Source of the DNA: Roseibium aquae
GTDB taxonomy: Bacteria; Pseudomonadota; Alphaproteobacteria; Rhizobiales; Stappiaceae
NCBI RefSeq assembly: GCF_008711285.1
Contig: NZ_VXDC01000001.1
Coordinates: 186,001-250,000 of the forward strand
DNA length: 64,000 bases
Direction of reading: 5' to 3'
Made by a program: the position numbers and the translations under genes. Below the pieces are notes generated by a model that saw nothing but the letters and a program-made list of their open reading frames with translations, was not told where the DNA came from and made no database searches. Of the stretch, positions 8,469 to 18,100 are shown piece by piece (position 1 is the stretch's first letter; each line of letters starts with the position of its first letter).

Positions 8469-9492
8469 TCCCGACGGAATCGAGATCAAGCATCTCTACA
8501 AGATATTTGGCCCGAACGGTCAGGACATGGTTCAGCTGGTCAAGGACGGGATGCCCAAGGCCGAACTGAACGAGAAGCACAATCATGTTCTTGGTCTGAA
8601 CGACATCAACATTTCCATGCCTGGCGGCAAGATCCAGGTGGTGATGGGGCTGTCCGGATCCGGGAAATCGACGTTGATCAGGCACATCAATCGTCTGATC
8701 GACCCGACTGCGGGCGAGGTTCTGATCGGCGATGCTGACGTGTGCAAGATGTCGCGGACAGAGCTGCGGGAGTTCAGACGCCACAAGACCGCGATGGTGT
8801 TTCAGAAGTTCGCCCTTTTACCGCACCGGACGGTGATGAAAAACACCGTCTACGGTCTGGAGATCCAGGGTGTTCCGATGAAGGAAGCCGAGGAGCGGGC
8901 CGCCCGGTGGATCGCGCGGGTCGGATTGGAAGGGTTCGAAGACAACTATCCAAACCAGCTATCCGGAGGCATGCAGCAGCGTGTTGGCCTTGCCCGGGCA
9001 CTCACCAACGATGCGGACATCCTGTTGATGGACGAAGCTTTCTCGGCGCTTGACCCTTTGATCCGCATGGACATGCAGTCGGTGCTGCTGGATCTCCAGC
9101 AAGAGCTCCACAAGACGATTGTCTTCATCACTCATGATCTGGATGAGGCGTTGCGGCTTGGGGACCGGATCGCCATCCTGAGGGATGGTGCGGTCATTCA
9201 ACAGGGGACGGGGCAAGAAATCGTCCTTCGCCCGGAAGACGAATACATCGCGGATTTCGTGAAGGAAGTGAACCGCGGGCGTGTAATCAAGGTCGATACG
9301 GTGATGGACCGGTCGCGCAAGCTCGAGGGCGGGATCACCATCCCGCACGGCGTCATGCTTGAAGAGGCTGCCAAGACCTTCGCCGATACCGGTCAAAGTG
9401 AGGCGAACGTTGTGAACGGATCGGGGGCTCCGCTGGGCGTCCTGACTGTTCAGGACACGATTACCGCCATGGTGACACCGGCGGTCCATTGA
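8461..9492 (+). CDS. proV: glycine betaine/proline-type ABC transporter ATP-binding protein
   Basis: 343-residue ATPase of the ProV family. The characteristic N terminus (IEIKHLYKIFG, then a loop before the core) is followed by Walker A GLSGSGKST at 63-71, Q-loop MVFQKFALLPHRTV, signature LSGGMQQR, Walker B ILLMDEAFSALD and H-loop FITHDLDEAL, all intact. The C terminus (~65 residues) is shorter than in ProV proteins with two CBS domains, so osmosensing through a CBS tandem is probably reduced or absent. Last gene of proXWV, closed by a strong terminator. Confidence 0.95.
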   Translation: MADPDGIEIKHLYKIFGPNGQDMVQLVKDGMPKAELNEKHNHVLGLNDINISMPGGKIQVVMGLSGSGKSTLIRHINRLIDPTAGEVLIGDADVCKMSRTELREFRRHKTAMVFQKFALLPHRTVMKNTVYGLEIQGVPMKEAEERAARWIARVGLEGFEDNYPNQLSGGMQQRVGLARALTNDADILLMDEAFSALDPLIRMDMQSVLLDLQQELHKTIVFITHDLDEALRLGDRIAILRDGAVIQQGTGQEIVLRPEDEYIADFVKEVNRGRVIKVDTVMDRSRKLEGGITIPHGVMLEEAAKTFADTGQSEANVVNGSGAPLGVLTVQDTITAMVTPAVH

Positions 9493-9514
9493 CGCCGGGT
9501 GCGCCGAAAACGAC

Positions 9515-9552
9515 ACGCCCCCGGACCATGCTTGGCCCGGGGGCGTTTTTTT
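9515..9552 (+). terminator. rho-independent terminator of proXWV
   Basis: 10-bp stem ACGCCCCCGG (9515-9524) / CCGGGGGCGT (9537-9546), 12-nt loop, immediately followed by a run of seven T. It lies between the convergent proV and HlyD-family genes; the minus strand has no comparable T run. Confidence 0.9.
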
Positions 9553-9568
9553 GAACGGTCCTTTTGGA

Positions 9569-10909
9569 CTATCGCTCGGTGAAGATTGTCCGCATGGCCC
9601 GGGTGACCGGGTTCAACAGATAATTCAGGATCGATTTGGAGCCGGTTACGATCTGTCCATTGACCTGCATCCCCGGAAGCACCGGCCGTTCATTGGCGCC
9701 TTTTCCAATGGTTTGACCGGGAAGGGTCAAAATGGCCTCGAAGTAATACTGCCCGCGTTCGTCCTGAAAACTTGACGCGGAAATGGTCTGAACCTCGCCA
9801 GACAAAGTTCCATAAATGTTTGGATCGTAGCTGGTGATGGTGATGTCTGCCGGATCGCCGACATTAATATGGCCGATGTCCTTTGGATTCACGCGAACCT
9901 CAGCCACCAGATTCTCGGACAGGGGCACGATCTCGACAATCAGGTCGCCCGGATTGACCACGGCCCCGCGGCCGGATTGTGCGACCGACTTGACATAGCC
10001 GTCGACTGGCGCCCGGACGAACAGCCGATCCTGCTGATCGCGGAGCTTGTTCATTTCTTCCTGCAGTTCAACCCGTTCCTGGGCGATGCGCGCGCGCTCA
10101 TCCGCCACATCCCGGTTCACTTCGGCGCCCGCCTGGGCCAATGCCGCCCGGGATTCGGTGAGTGTTTCACGCGCTTGCGCGAGGTTGCCAAGCAACTGTT
10201 GTAGCGCGACCTGGGCCCGCTGATACTCGGCCTTCGCCTCCAGATAGCGGCGGCGGGACGTGTATCCGTCTTTCAGCAGGCCTTCCTGAATGCTGAATTT
10301 CTCACGTTCAATCTCGACCTGGCTTTCTTGAATGGTCACCTGGGCTTCCAGGCTGGAGATTTCGGCCTCCCGTTGCGCTACCCGTGCTTGATATGCCTGT
10401 TGTTCGTCCGCCACCGCCCGCCGGTTGGCGGAAAGTGCAGCCCTTTGCTGATCGCTCAGCCCGTCAATCGACACGTCAAGCCGCAAGCCGACTGTTTCCG
10501 GATCCGTATATTCCTGGGCCAGCAGGCGCTGTTCCTCCAGCTCCAGATAGGTCAACCGGCTCTGCAACCGTCCGAGTTCGGATGTGGTGTCGTTGCGCTC
10601 AAGCCGGGCGAGGGGCGCGCCGGCCCGCACCAGTTCCCCTTCCTTGACAAGGAGTTCTTGGACAATCCCGCCTTCAAGGTGCTCAACGGCGAGGATTTGC
10701 CCCGCCGGGGTGATTTCACCGACCGAGTTGGCGACTTCCCGGATCTGGCCGAACGCGGCCCAAACCAGCAAGGCGAGCGTCGCGAGTGTCAGGCCGATGA
10801 GAAGACGGGAGTAAAGCACAGGCGGGACACCGTCTTCCATCTCCAACGGCAGCCCAACCCGCCCGTACACGGCCGTTTTGAACGAATCAGTTTGTTCTCG
10901 CGTACTCAT
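9569..10909 (-). CDS. type I secretion membrane fusion protein, HlyD family
   Basis: 446-residue periplasmic adaptor linking the ABC exporter to the TolC channel. A short cytoplasmic N terminus is followed by one transmembrane helix at about 35-52 (LLIGLTLATLALLVWAAFG). The first half-lipoyl strand is VEHLEGGIVQELLVKEGELVRAGAPLA. A long alpha-helical hairpin with heptad character spans roughly 115-310. Then comes the second lipoyl half (VRAPVDGYVKSV), and the beta-barrel and distal region ends in PVLPGMQVNGQIVTGSKSILNYLLNPV, a classic HlyD terminus. GAGG precedes the ATG by 8 bases. Transcribed with the two ABC genes; this defines the complex as type I secretion for the adjacent giant protein. 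Confidence 0.95.
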   Translation of the reverse strand: MSTREQTDSFKTAVYGRVGLPLEMEDGVPPVLYSRLLIGLTLATLALLVWAAFGQIREVANSVGEITPAGQILAVEHLEGGIVQELLVKEGELVRAGAPLARLERNDTTSELGRLQSRLTYLELEEQRLLAQEYTDPETVGLRLDVSIDGLSDQQRAALSANRRAVADEQQAYQARVAQREAEISSLEAQVTIQESQVEIEREKFSIQEGLLKDGYTSRRRYLEAKAEYQRAQVALQQLLGNLAQARETLTESRAALAQAGAEVNRDVADERARIAQERVELQEEMNKLRDQQDRLFVRAPVDGYVKSVAQSGRGAVVNPGDLIVEIVPLSENLVAEVRVNPKDIGHINVGDPADITITSYDPNIYGTLSGEVQTISASSFQDERGQYYFEAILTLPGQTIGKGANERPVLPGMQVNGQIVTGSKSILNYLLNPVTRAMRTIFTER

Positions 10910-10951
10910 TGTCGTTCCTCACACTCATTCCCGCATCCTGGCCAAAAGCCG

Positions 10952-13162
10952 TTAGGCTTTGGCGGTTTGCGCACCCTGACGGGCCATGATTTCATCCAAC
11001 ACTTCTTCGGGTTTGCCTGAGACGGCGACCATGCCGTTCTTCATGGCCACGACATGGTCGGCCATACGCATATGGCTCGGACGGTAGGTCGTCATGATGA
11101 CCGTCGAAGCGCCGCGTACGGCATCAATCTTGTTCATCAGCAGCTTGTCGCCGTCGAAATCGAGGTTTCCGGCCGGATCGTCCAGCACATAGATCGGCGC
11201 CGGCCGGATAAAGGCCCGTGCAAGCAGTATGCGCTGCTGAACGTTATCGGGGATCCGGCTCAAGAGTTGCCCCGTCAGACGGGTATCAATCCCTTGCGGC
11301 AGAAAATCCGAGTAGTGATGCAGGCCGAATTCTTCAAAGATTTTCATGAGTTCGCTGTCGTCGGCCTGGGGGTCCGCCATTCGCAGGTTCTGCGCGATGG
11401 TTCCGTAGAAAAAGTCGAACTGTTCGGGCGCATATCCTATCGCGTTGCGCCACTCGCCCGGATCAAGCTGGCGAATATCCTGGTCGTCCACCAGGATGGC
11501 CCCCATTTGCGGCCGGTAAAGACCCAAGATAGCCCGGATCAAGCTTGTTTTCCCGCATCCGCTTGGTCCGGTCACGGCGACAACCGAGCCCTGTTCGATT
11601 TGCAGCGAGAAATTCCGCAGGGACGGCTCCTGGCGCCCAGGATAGCGCAAGACCACGTTTGAAAAGCGCAACGTGCCCCTGAACTGCCGATAGAGACTCG
11701 GCAGTTTTCCCGGTTGCCGCTCCATGTCCAGCTTCAAAAGGCCATTGATGCGTTCCACGGTCTGCTGGGCTTGTCCCAATTGGGTCAAGCTCATGAATGC
11801 CTGGTGCATCGGATTGAGCGAACGCCAGGACAGCGCCATCACGGCAATCAATCCGCCCTGTGACAGGTTGCCGTTCATTGCCATGACGGCGCCAAATCCC
11901 AGAACCCCAACACCGCAAATGGTCATCATCATCTGCGAGAGCGTTTGCATGACGTGGCTGAGTTGCTTCGTCTTCAGGTTCTTTTTGGCAAAGTCTGCGG
12001 AAAGGGTGTTGTGTTTTTCCAGCCAGATATCGTCCGCAGACAGGTCCCGTATCGCCTTGTGTTTCATCAAGGTCTCGACAGTGATGTTTTGAAGGCGGGA
12101 TTTCGCTTCGCCTGCGATGTTGATTGCCCGTTTCATGCGCGGGATCATGGTGAAGGCCGCAACAACGTAGACCAAAAGAAGACCGGCCGGCAAAAGAGCA
12201 AGCGGACCGCCGATGAGCGCCAGCACCAAAATGAACAATGCCGAAAACGGTAGGTCGATCAGGGCGTTGGCCAGGTTTCCATGAAAGACGTCGCGAACCC
12301 CGTCAAACTGCTTCAGGCGCGTGATCTGCGCGCCGATGGGCGCGGCGGCCGTCATTTGCAGGGGAAGATGCAGGAAGTGCCGGAACGTGGTTGTCGAGAT
12401 AACAGAATCGAGCCTGGACCCGAAATAGGCCTGCAGTCGGGCCTTGGTCTTCTTGACCATCCCTTCCACGATGAGAATGACACCGATACCCGCCAGCAAA
12501 GTGAGCAGAACCATTGGCGAGCGGGCGCCGATCGCCTTGTCATAGACGTTCATGACAAACAGAGGCAGCGCCAGCGCCAGGAGATTTGCGAGGAAACCAA
12601 CCGCCAGGATCGCCATAACCGTCCCGCGGAACTGGTAGAACAGCCGCGATGACCAGTGCTTGAATTCCGACGGCCGGGCTCCGGCAATGGTGTCATCCGG
12701 GTTGATGAGGTAGACCGTGGCTGTTTTCAAAGCCGATGGTCGAACCGATACTTCTTCGTTGGATTTCCCGCTGAAGGCCGTGAGTTGACCGTCATTGCGG
12801 CGGCCTAAACAGACCAGAACATCTTCTTCGGTTTCAATCAGACAGGGGAAATGCTCTGCTTGCAAACTGCCCGGCCGACGTTGGCTGGCGTTGCTGTGGT
12901 AGTTGAGCCGGGTGAGCACCGCCCGAAGATCGAAGACAGATTGAATGCCTTCCAAGTGCGGCAGGGCCTCGAAGAGGTGCCGCTCCATGCCGTTCCAGCC
13001 GAGAGCCTTGAGGAGCGGCAGGAGGCAGTTTTCGGCAGCCGACGCTCGATCTGGCCGGCTGCCTGTCTGTTGGCGCAAACGCGCATCGAGATCGAGGGCG
13101 GTTTGGGGCCGTTCTGCCGAGGCTTCCAGCGACCCGGTGTCGGAAAGGGCTGCAAGGGACAT
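10952..13162 (-). CDS. type I secretion ABC transporter, second subunit, with C39-like N-terminal domain
   Basis: 736 residues. Residues ~20-165 resemble a C39-peptidase-like domain without protease residues, which in other exporters docks the substrate. Six transmembrane helices lie between ~190 and 470 and the ATPase domain at ~500-725. Walker A is intact (GPSGCGKTS, ~532). The signature LSGGQ is replaced by a diverged LSRIPDNVQQR stretch (~636), Walker B ends in DDP so the catalytic Glu is Asp (~660), and the H-loop His is Tyr (TTYRPS, ~692). Starts 11 bases after the stop of the other ABC gene, with GAGG before the ATG. Probably half of a heterodimeric exporter for the giant protein at 15125-23791. 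Confidence 0.9.
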   Translation of the reverse strand: MSLAALSDTGSLEASAERPQTALDLDARLRQQTGSRPDRASAAENCLLPLLKALGWNGMERHLFEALPHLEGIQSVFDLRAVLTRLNYHSNASQRRPGSLQAEHFPCLIETEEDVLVCLGRRNDGQLTAFSGKSNEEVSVRPSALKTATVYLINPDDTIAGARPSEFKHWSSRLFYQFRGTVMAILAVGFLANLLALALPLFVMNVYDKAIGARSPMVLLTLLAGIGVILIVEGMVKKTKARLQAYFGSRLDSVISTTTFRHFLHLPLQMTAAAPIGAQITRLKQFDGVRDVFHGNLANALIDLPFSALFILVLALIGGPLALLPAGLLLVYVVAAFTMIPRMKRAINIAGEAKSRLQNITVETLMKHKAIRDLSADDIWLEKHNTLSADFAKKNLKTKQLSHVMQTLSQMMMTICGVGVLGFGAVMAMNGNLSQGGLIAVMALSWRSLNPMHQAFMSLTQLGQAQQTVERINGLLKLDMERQPGKLPSLYRQFRGTLRFSNVVLRYPGRQEPSLRNFSLQIEQGSVVAVTGPSGCGKTSLIRAILGLYRPQMGAILVDDQDIRQLDPGEWRNAIGYAPEQFDFFYGTIAQNLRMADPQADDSELMKIFEEFGLHHYSDFLPQGIDTRLTGQLLSRIPDNVQQRILLARAFIRPAPIYVLDDPAGNLDFDGDKLLMNKIDAVRGASTVIMTTYRPSHMRMADHVVAMKNGMVAVSGKPEEVLDEIMARQGAQTAKA

Positions 13163-13173
13163 GACTTACGACC

Positions 13174-14949
13174 TCAGCTGGCGCGACGTGTGTTGTCTGA
13201 AGAAGGGCGCGCACGCGCGACTGTGCGGGCCGGTTTGCCCGGAGTTGGACGTGACGAAGAGGCCAATTGACCATTCTCGATGATGTATTCAATGTCTGCG
13301 ATGGCCCTGAACGACGGTCTGTGGGTGACGATCACAAGAGTAAGCTGGCCTTTCAGTCGCTGAAGAGCTTCCATCAGCGCGGTTTCGCCACCATGGTCCA
13401 GCGCGCCGTTGGCATCGTCCAGAAGCAGAATCTTGGGTTCTTTCGCCAGGGCCCGGGCGATCGCAATGCGCTGCAGCATGGAATCCGTGAGATTTTCTTC
13501 CAAGCCTGCGCCGAGCACCGTGTCGTATCCTTTCGGCAGGAGATGAATATCCTTTTCAAGTCCGATCAGGTTCGCCGCCATGCGCGCTTTTCTTGGATCC
13601 GCCTGTGAGCCGAAGAGCGTGAGGTTTTGCAGGATGGTGCCGGTGAACATCTCCGAATCATTACCGACATAAGCGATTTGACTGCGGAGACTTCGCTGGT
13701 TCTCGCCAAAAAGATCGTGCCCGTCGATCAGGATCCGCCCGGCTGTGGGTTTCAGGTCACCACTGATCAGGCGAGTGAGTGTCGACCGGCCGCTGCCGTC
13801 ATTTCCTTCAAAGGCAATGATCTGACCTGCCGGGATCGACAAACTGATGTCCTTGATATCGAAGGTTGAGCCGGTCGCGTATCTGAAGGAAACGTTCTCC
13901 AGCGAGATGTTACCAGTGACCGGGATATGCTGGCCGCGCGTTCTCGCCTCGCGCGGCAGATCGAAAAGTCTGCTGGCCTCGCGATAGTCATGCTGAATGC
14001 GCTGCATATCCGTCCAGTGATTGATGCCGCGCAGCATGGGTTGGACGACTTGACCGGCAAGCAGTGTGCAGGCAGCCACCGTTCCTACGCTAATCATGCC
14101 CGCCATGGCCAGAAATGCCCCCGCCGAGACGACGAAAACAGTCGTCAGGACGGTGAAAAGCCCCGACAGGTTACGGCCATGGTTCGACAGTTCGATATAG
14201 TCGTATCCCTGCTGGGAAACCTGTTTTTGCAGGCGCTCGTACCGGCGCATGATCAGGGGTTCCAACCCGATACCCTTGATCGTCGGCAGGCCGCTCAAAA
14301 CTTCAAGGATGAAATCGTATTTTCGCCGATCCTGCACGGACCGGTTTTCGATGAGTGTGTTCAGCTTGCTGTTCGTGCGCGTGGTGATGACGGCAAACAG
14401 TGCCAGCAGCGCAATCGGAACCAGTCCCACCGGTCCCCCGATCAGGAACAGAACAACAAGGAAAATCAAGCTCGCAGGAATGTCGATGACCAGCAGGCGT
14501 GCCTGTCCGCCATAGTGATCCCCGAGCGCCTGCAAGGACCGCAGCGAGTCCATTTGCTGGGATACCGAGGCTTGCGCACTGAAGTCCGACCGGGCGTAGA
14601 GAATACGCCTTATGGCTTCGAGATATGCACCGTGCGAATACTTCATGGCCTGCCAGGCGACGAGGTATCCGCGAATGATTTTGAGGAGGGCGTCAATCGC
14701 CAGAACGCCGCACAGTCCCAGCACGAGAACAACCAGAGTGTCTGTCGCCTTGTTGGGAAGTATCCGGTCGTAGACCTGGAGAATGGTGAGTGGCAGGGCC
14801 AGCCCGAGAATGTTGACCAGGATCGAGGCGGCGACAACGGATCTCGGCAAGGCAGGCGCGGTCACCTTCTTGCCGGTTTCCGAGCTCTCAAATGCCAGCC
14901 CCGGCAAGGAAATGTTGCCGAAAAAGGATCGAACGAAATTTAACATCAT
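13174..14949 (-). CDS. type I secretion ABC transporter, first subunit, diverged ATPase motifs
   Basis: 591 residues from the ATG at 14947-14949, chosen because AGGAGG sits 5 bases upstream; an upstream in-frame start at 15003 is unsupported. A short N terminus and six transmembrane helices (about 35-310) are followed by the ATPase domain (about 350-570). Walker A reads GNDGSGRST (~381), with Arg replacing the catalytic Lys. The signature is LTDSMLQR instead of LSGGQQQR (~486), Walker B is LLLLDDANGALD with Asp for the catalytic Glu, but the H-loop His is kept (VIVTHRPS). The C-terminal ~35 residues are Ser/Pro/Arg-rich. First gene of the leftward operon, divergent from the substrate gene. 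Confidence 0.9.
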   Translation of the reverse strand: MMLNFVRSFFGNISLPGLAFESSETGKKVTAPALPRSVVAASILVNILGLALPLTILQVYDRILPNKATDTLVVLVLGLCGVLAIDALLKIIRGYLVAWQAMKYSHGAYLEAIRRILYARSDFSAQASVSQQMDSLRSLQALGDHYGGQARLLVIDIPASLIFLVVLFLIGGPVGLVPIALLALFAVITTRTNSKLNTLIENRSVQDRRKYDFILEVLSGLPTIKGIGLEPLIMRRYERLQKQVSQQGYDYIELSNHGRNLSGLFTVLTTVFVVSAGAFLAMAGMISVGTVAACTLLAGQVVQPMLRGINHWTDMQRIQHDYREASRLFDLPREARTRGQHIPVTGNISLENVSFRYATGSTFDIKDISLSIPAGQIIAFEGNDGSGRSTLTRLISGDLKPTAGRILIDGHDLFGENQRSLRSQIAYVGNDSEMFTGTILQNLTLFGSQADPRKARMAANLIGLEKDIHLLPKGYDTVLGAGLEENLTDSMLQRIAIARALAKEPKILLLDDANGALDHGGETALMEALQRLKGQLTLVIVTHRPSFRAIADIEYIIENGQLASSSRPTPGKPARTVARARPSSDNTRRAS

Positions 14950-15124
14950 GCCAGCCTCCTGGCGGCTAGTTATGCATGTAAAAATTTCAAAAGTGTTTAC
15001 CAAGCGGCAAATCGATTATTCGAAAAATTGCTTAGAAACTGCAGTTTATTCGATCAGTTTACGTATTTATTAATGTACCGATGGCCTTGTTCCCCAATGT
15101 AATGAGTTGGAGTGCGTCAGAGCC

Positions 15125-18100
15125 ATGAGCGTGAGCAATACAAAACCGGTCGACGAAAACGTGAAATCTGGGCAAGCGGCTGCTTCGGATGGTGGCGGTT
15201 CTACGGTTTCCAGTCTTGATGCGGCGCGGATGGGAGCGCAATCCTCCGACTTGTATCGTTCGGCGGACAGCAACGACTACAAAATGTCTGTTGATCCCGG
15301 TGAGAGCAGCGAGGCGACGCTGGCCAATTTGTTTCAGGCCGTGCCAATCGATGCCGAAGGCATCGGGGGGGTTCTGCCTGACGGACAAGCGAAAGGCGAT
15401 GGCGATAGCTTAATCTCCGATATCGATCTGGCGCCCGATGGGATTTCAGGACCGGCCGGCACGCTGCCGATCGGAACAACCGGCGTTGACCCGACAGAAT
15501 CTACCGAAGATGGCGATGGCGATGCTTTTGGCGGGGGCGGCGGCGGTGCTCCCGAAGCCACCGGACCCGATCTCGGCTTGGACGAGTTCGACCTCGGCGG
15601 CGAAGGTGTGGATGTCGCAAGCCGGGAAGCTGGCCCTGGCATCGGCGGCGGCGATGGGACACCGGAACCGGAACTGGCCGGTGACGATCCGGGCGATGAT
15701 GACGAAGGCGATGATGGCGGGCCCGTCACACCCAATGCAGCCATCGGTCCGGTGACAGATGCGAACGCGGCCGCAAATGCTTTTGCGGAGGACGCGGGTG
15801 CGGGCACCGTCGTCGGCCTGACCGGTCTGGCCGTGGATCCGGATGCCGGAGACACGGTTACCTACACTATCGACGATCCCCGCTTTGTGATTGATCCGGT
15901 AACAGGGGTCGTCACGATTGCGCCGGACGCGGAGTTCGACACCGAAACCGAGCCGACCGTCAGCGTCACGGTGACGGCCACGTCAAGTGACGGATCCTTC
16001 TCCTCCCAGACTTTTTCGTTGACCGTGACCGATGTGAACGAGGATCCGGTTGGTCCCGTCTCCGATGCCAACCCCGCCGCAAACACGATTGGCGAGGACG
16101 CCGCCGGTGGAACAGTGGTCGGCCTGACCGGCCTGGCGGTGGACCCGGATGCAACCGACACGGTTACCTATACGATCGACGACCCCCGCTTCATTATTGA
16201 CCCGGAAACAGGTGTTGTGACTGTCGCACCGGATGCGGAATTCGATGTGGAAACCGAACCCACGGTCTCCGTGACCGTTACGGCGACCTCGACCGACGGC
16301 TCAATCTCGACGGAGACCTTCGAGATCACGATCACGGATGCGAATGAATTCCCGATCGGTCCTGTGGTTGACGAGAACGCGACGGACAATTCGATTTCCG
16401 AGGACGCGGTGCCTGGCACGGTCGTTGGGATCACGGCGTTTGCCGACGATCCGGACGTGTCCGACGATGTGACCTACTCGATGTCTGGCGACGACCGTTT
16501 CGTGATCGACGCGGACACGGGCGTGATCACGGTTGCCGATGGTGCAAGCTTTGACGCGGAAACCGAGAGCGCGGCGTCTGTGACGGTGACGGCCACATCC
16601 GACGACGGCTCAATCTCGACGGAGACCTTCGAGATCGCGATCACGGATGCGAATGAATTCCCGATCGGTCCTGTGGTTGACGAGAACGCGACGGACAATT
16701 CGATTTCCGAGGACGCGGTGCCTGGCACGGTCGTTGGGATCACGGCGTTTGCCGACGATCCGGACGTGTCCGACGATGTGACCTACTCGATGTCTGGCGA
16801 CGACCGTTTCGTGATCGACGCGGACACGGGCGTGATCACGGTTGCCGATGGTGCAAGCTTTGACGCGGAAACCGAGAGCGCGGCGTCTGTGACGGTGACG
16901 GCCACATCCGACGACGGCTCAATCTCGACGGAGACCTTCGAGATCGCGATCACGGATGCGAATGAATTCCCGATCGGTCCTGTGTCGGACAGCGACGCAT
17001 CGGGCAATGTTGTTGCCGAGAATGGAACGGGCGGTGAGTACACGGGCGTGACGGCGTTCGCGAACGATCCGGATGTGACGGATATCGTGTCTTATGCTTT
17101 GACGGGCGGCGATGACCGGTTCGAGATCGATCCGGATACGGGCCGGATCTCGGTGAAGAGCGGTGTGAGCTTCGATCATGAGACGGAAACCGCGCTTGAT
17201 GTTGAAGTCACGGCCACGTCTTCCGACGGGTCGACGTCAACGGGCACGTTTACCGTCAATATCGGCGATGTGAACGAGGCGCCGGATCTGGTCGTGGATT
17301 ACGGCCCGGTCGGCACCAACCTGATCAAGAACGGATCGTTTGAATCGTTCGATGTTGCGCCTGGGACCTGGAAGCAGTTCGCGGACGACAGTTCGGGCGC
17401 GTGGACGAGCAACGGCAAGATGGAGATCTGGGACAACTTCAACGGCGTTTCGGCGACCGAAGGCGACCAGCATCTGGAACTGGACTCGGACTCCAACGTC
17501 AATTCGATTTCCCAGACGGTCGAGACGTCTTTGGGTCAGGTTTATGACTTGTCCTTCGATGTTCAGGCGCGCACCAATGACGCCTCGAATACGGTCGAGG
17601 TCTATTGGAACGGGGAACTGGTCACCAGTGTTGATCCGGCAGCGGGCAACTGGCAGACCGTTGAGCTGAAGGTCGTGGGAACCGGGGGGAATGATGTCCT
17701 CGAGTTCCGCGAGACGAGCGAAGACAACAACACGTTCGGCGCCTTCATCGACAATGTCGAACTGACCGGCACGGACCGGATCGCGATTGTCGAAGAAACC
17801 CCTGGCGTTGAAGTCGTGCCGCTTTCGGTGATCGACCCGGATGCGGGCGACACGCATACGTTCACGGTGTCCGACGACCGGTTCGAGGTGGTCGCCAAGG
17901 ACGGCTCCTATGTCTTGAAACTGAAGGACGACCAGGCGCTCGACTACGAGACGGAGACGCAGGTGACCCTCCAGGTCACGGCGACCGACAGCGGCGGGCT
18001 GTCGGATACCGAGACCATTGTGATCGATGTCCTGGATATCATCGAAAACACCGAGCCTGTCGGTCCTGTGAGCGACACGGACAGCACCCGGAATGCGGTG

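Noticed and set aside
7590..8489. 299-codon frame antisense to proW
   Set aside because: Composition (His/Asp/Gln-rich, no hydrophobic core) is a shadow of the membrane-protein reading frame, which is unambiguous on the other strand.
17630..17660. PAAG motif in the giant protein as a LapG-type cleavage site
   Set aside because: It occurs inside the jelly-roll domains (twice, by duplication), not in the N-terminal retention region, and no lapG or lapD gene is nearby.
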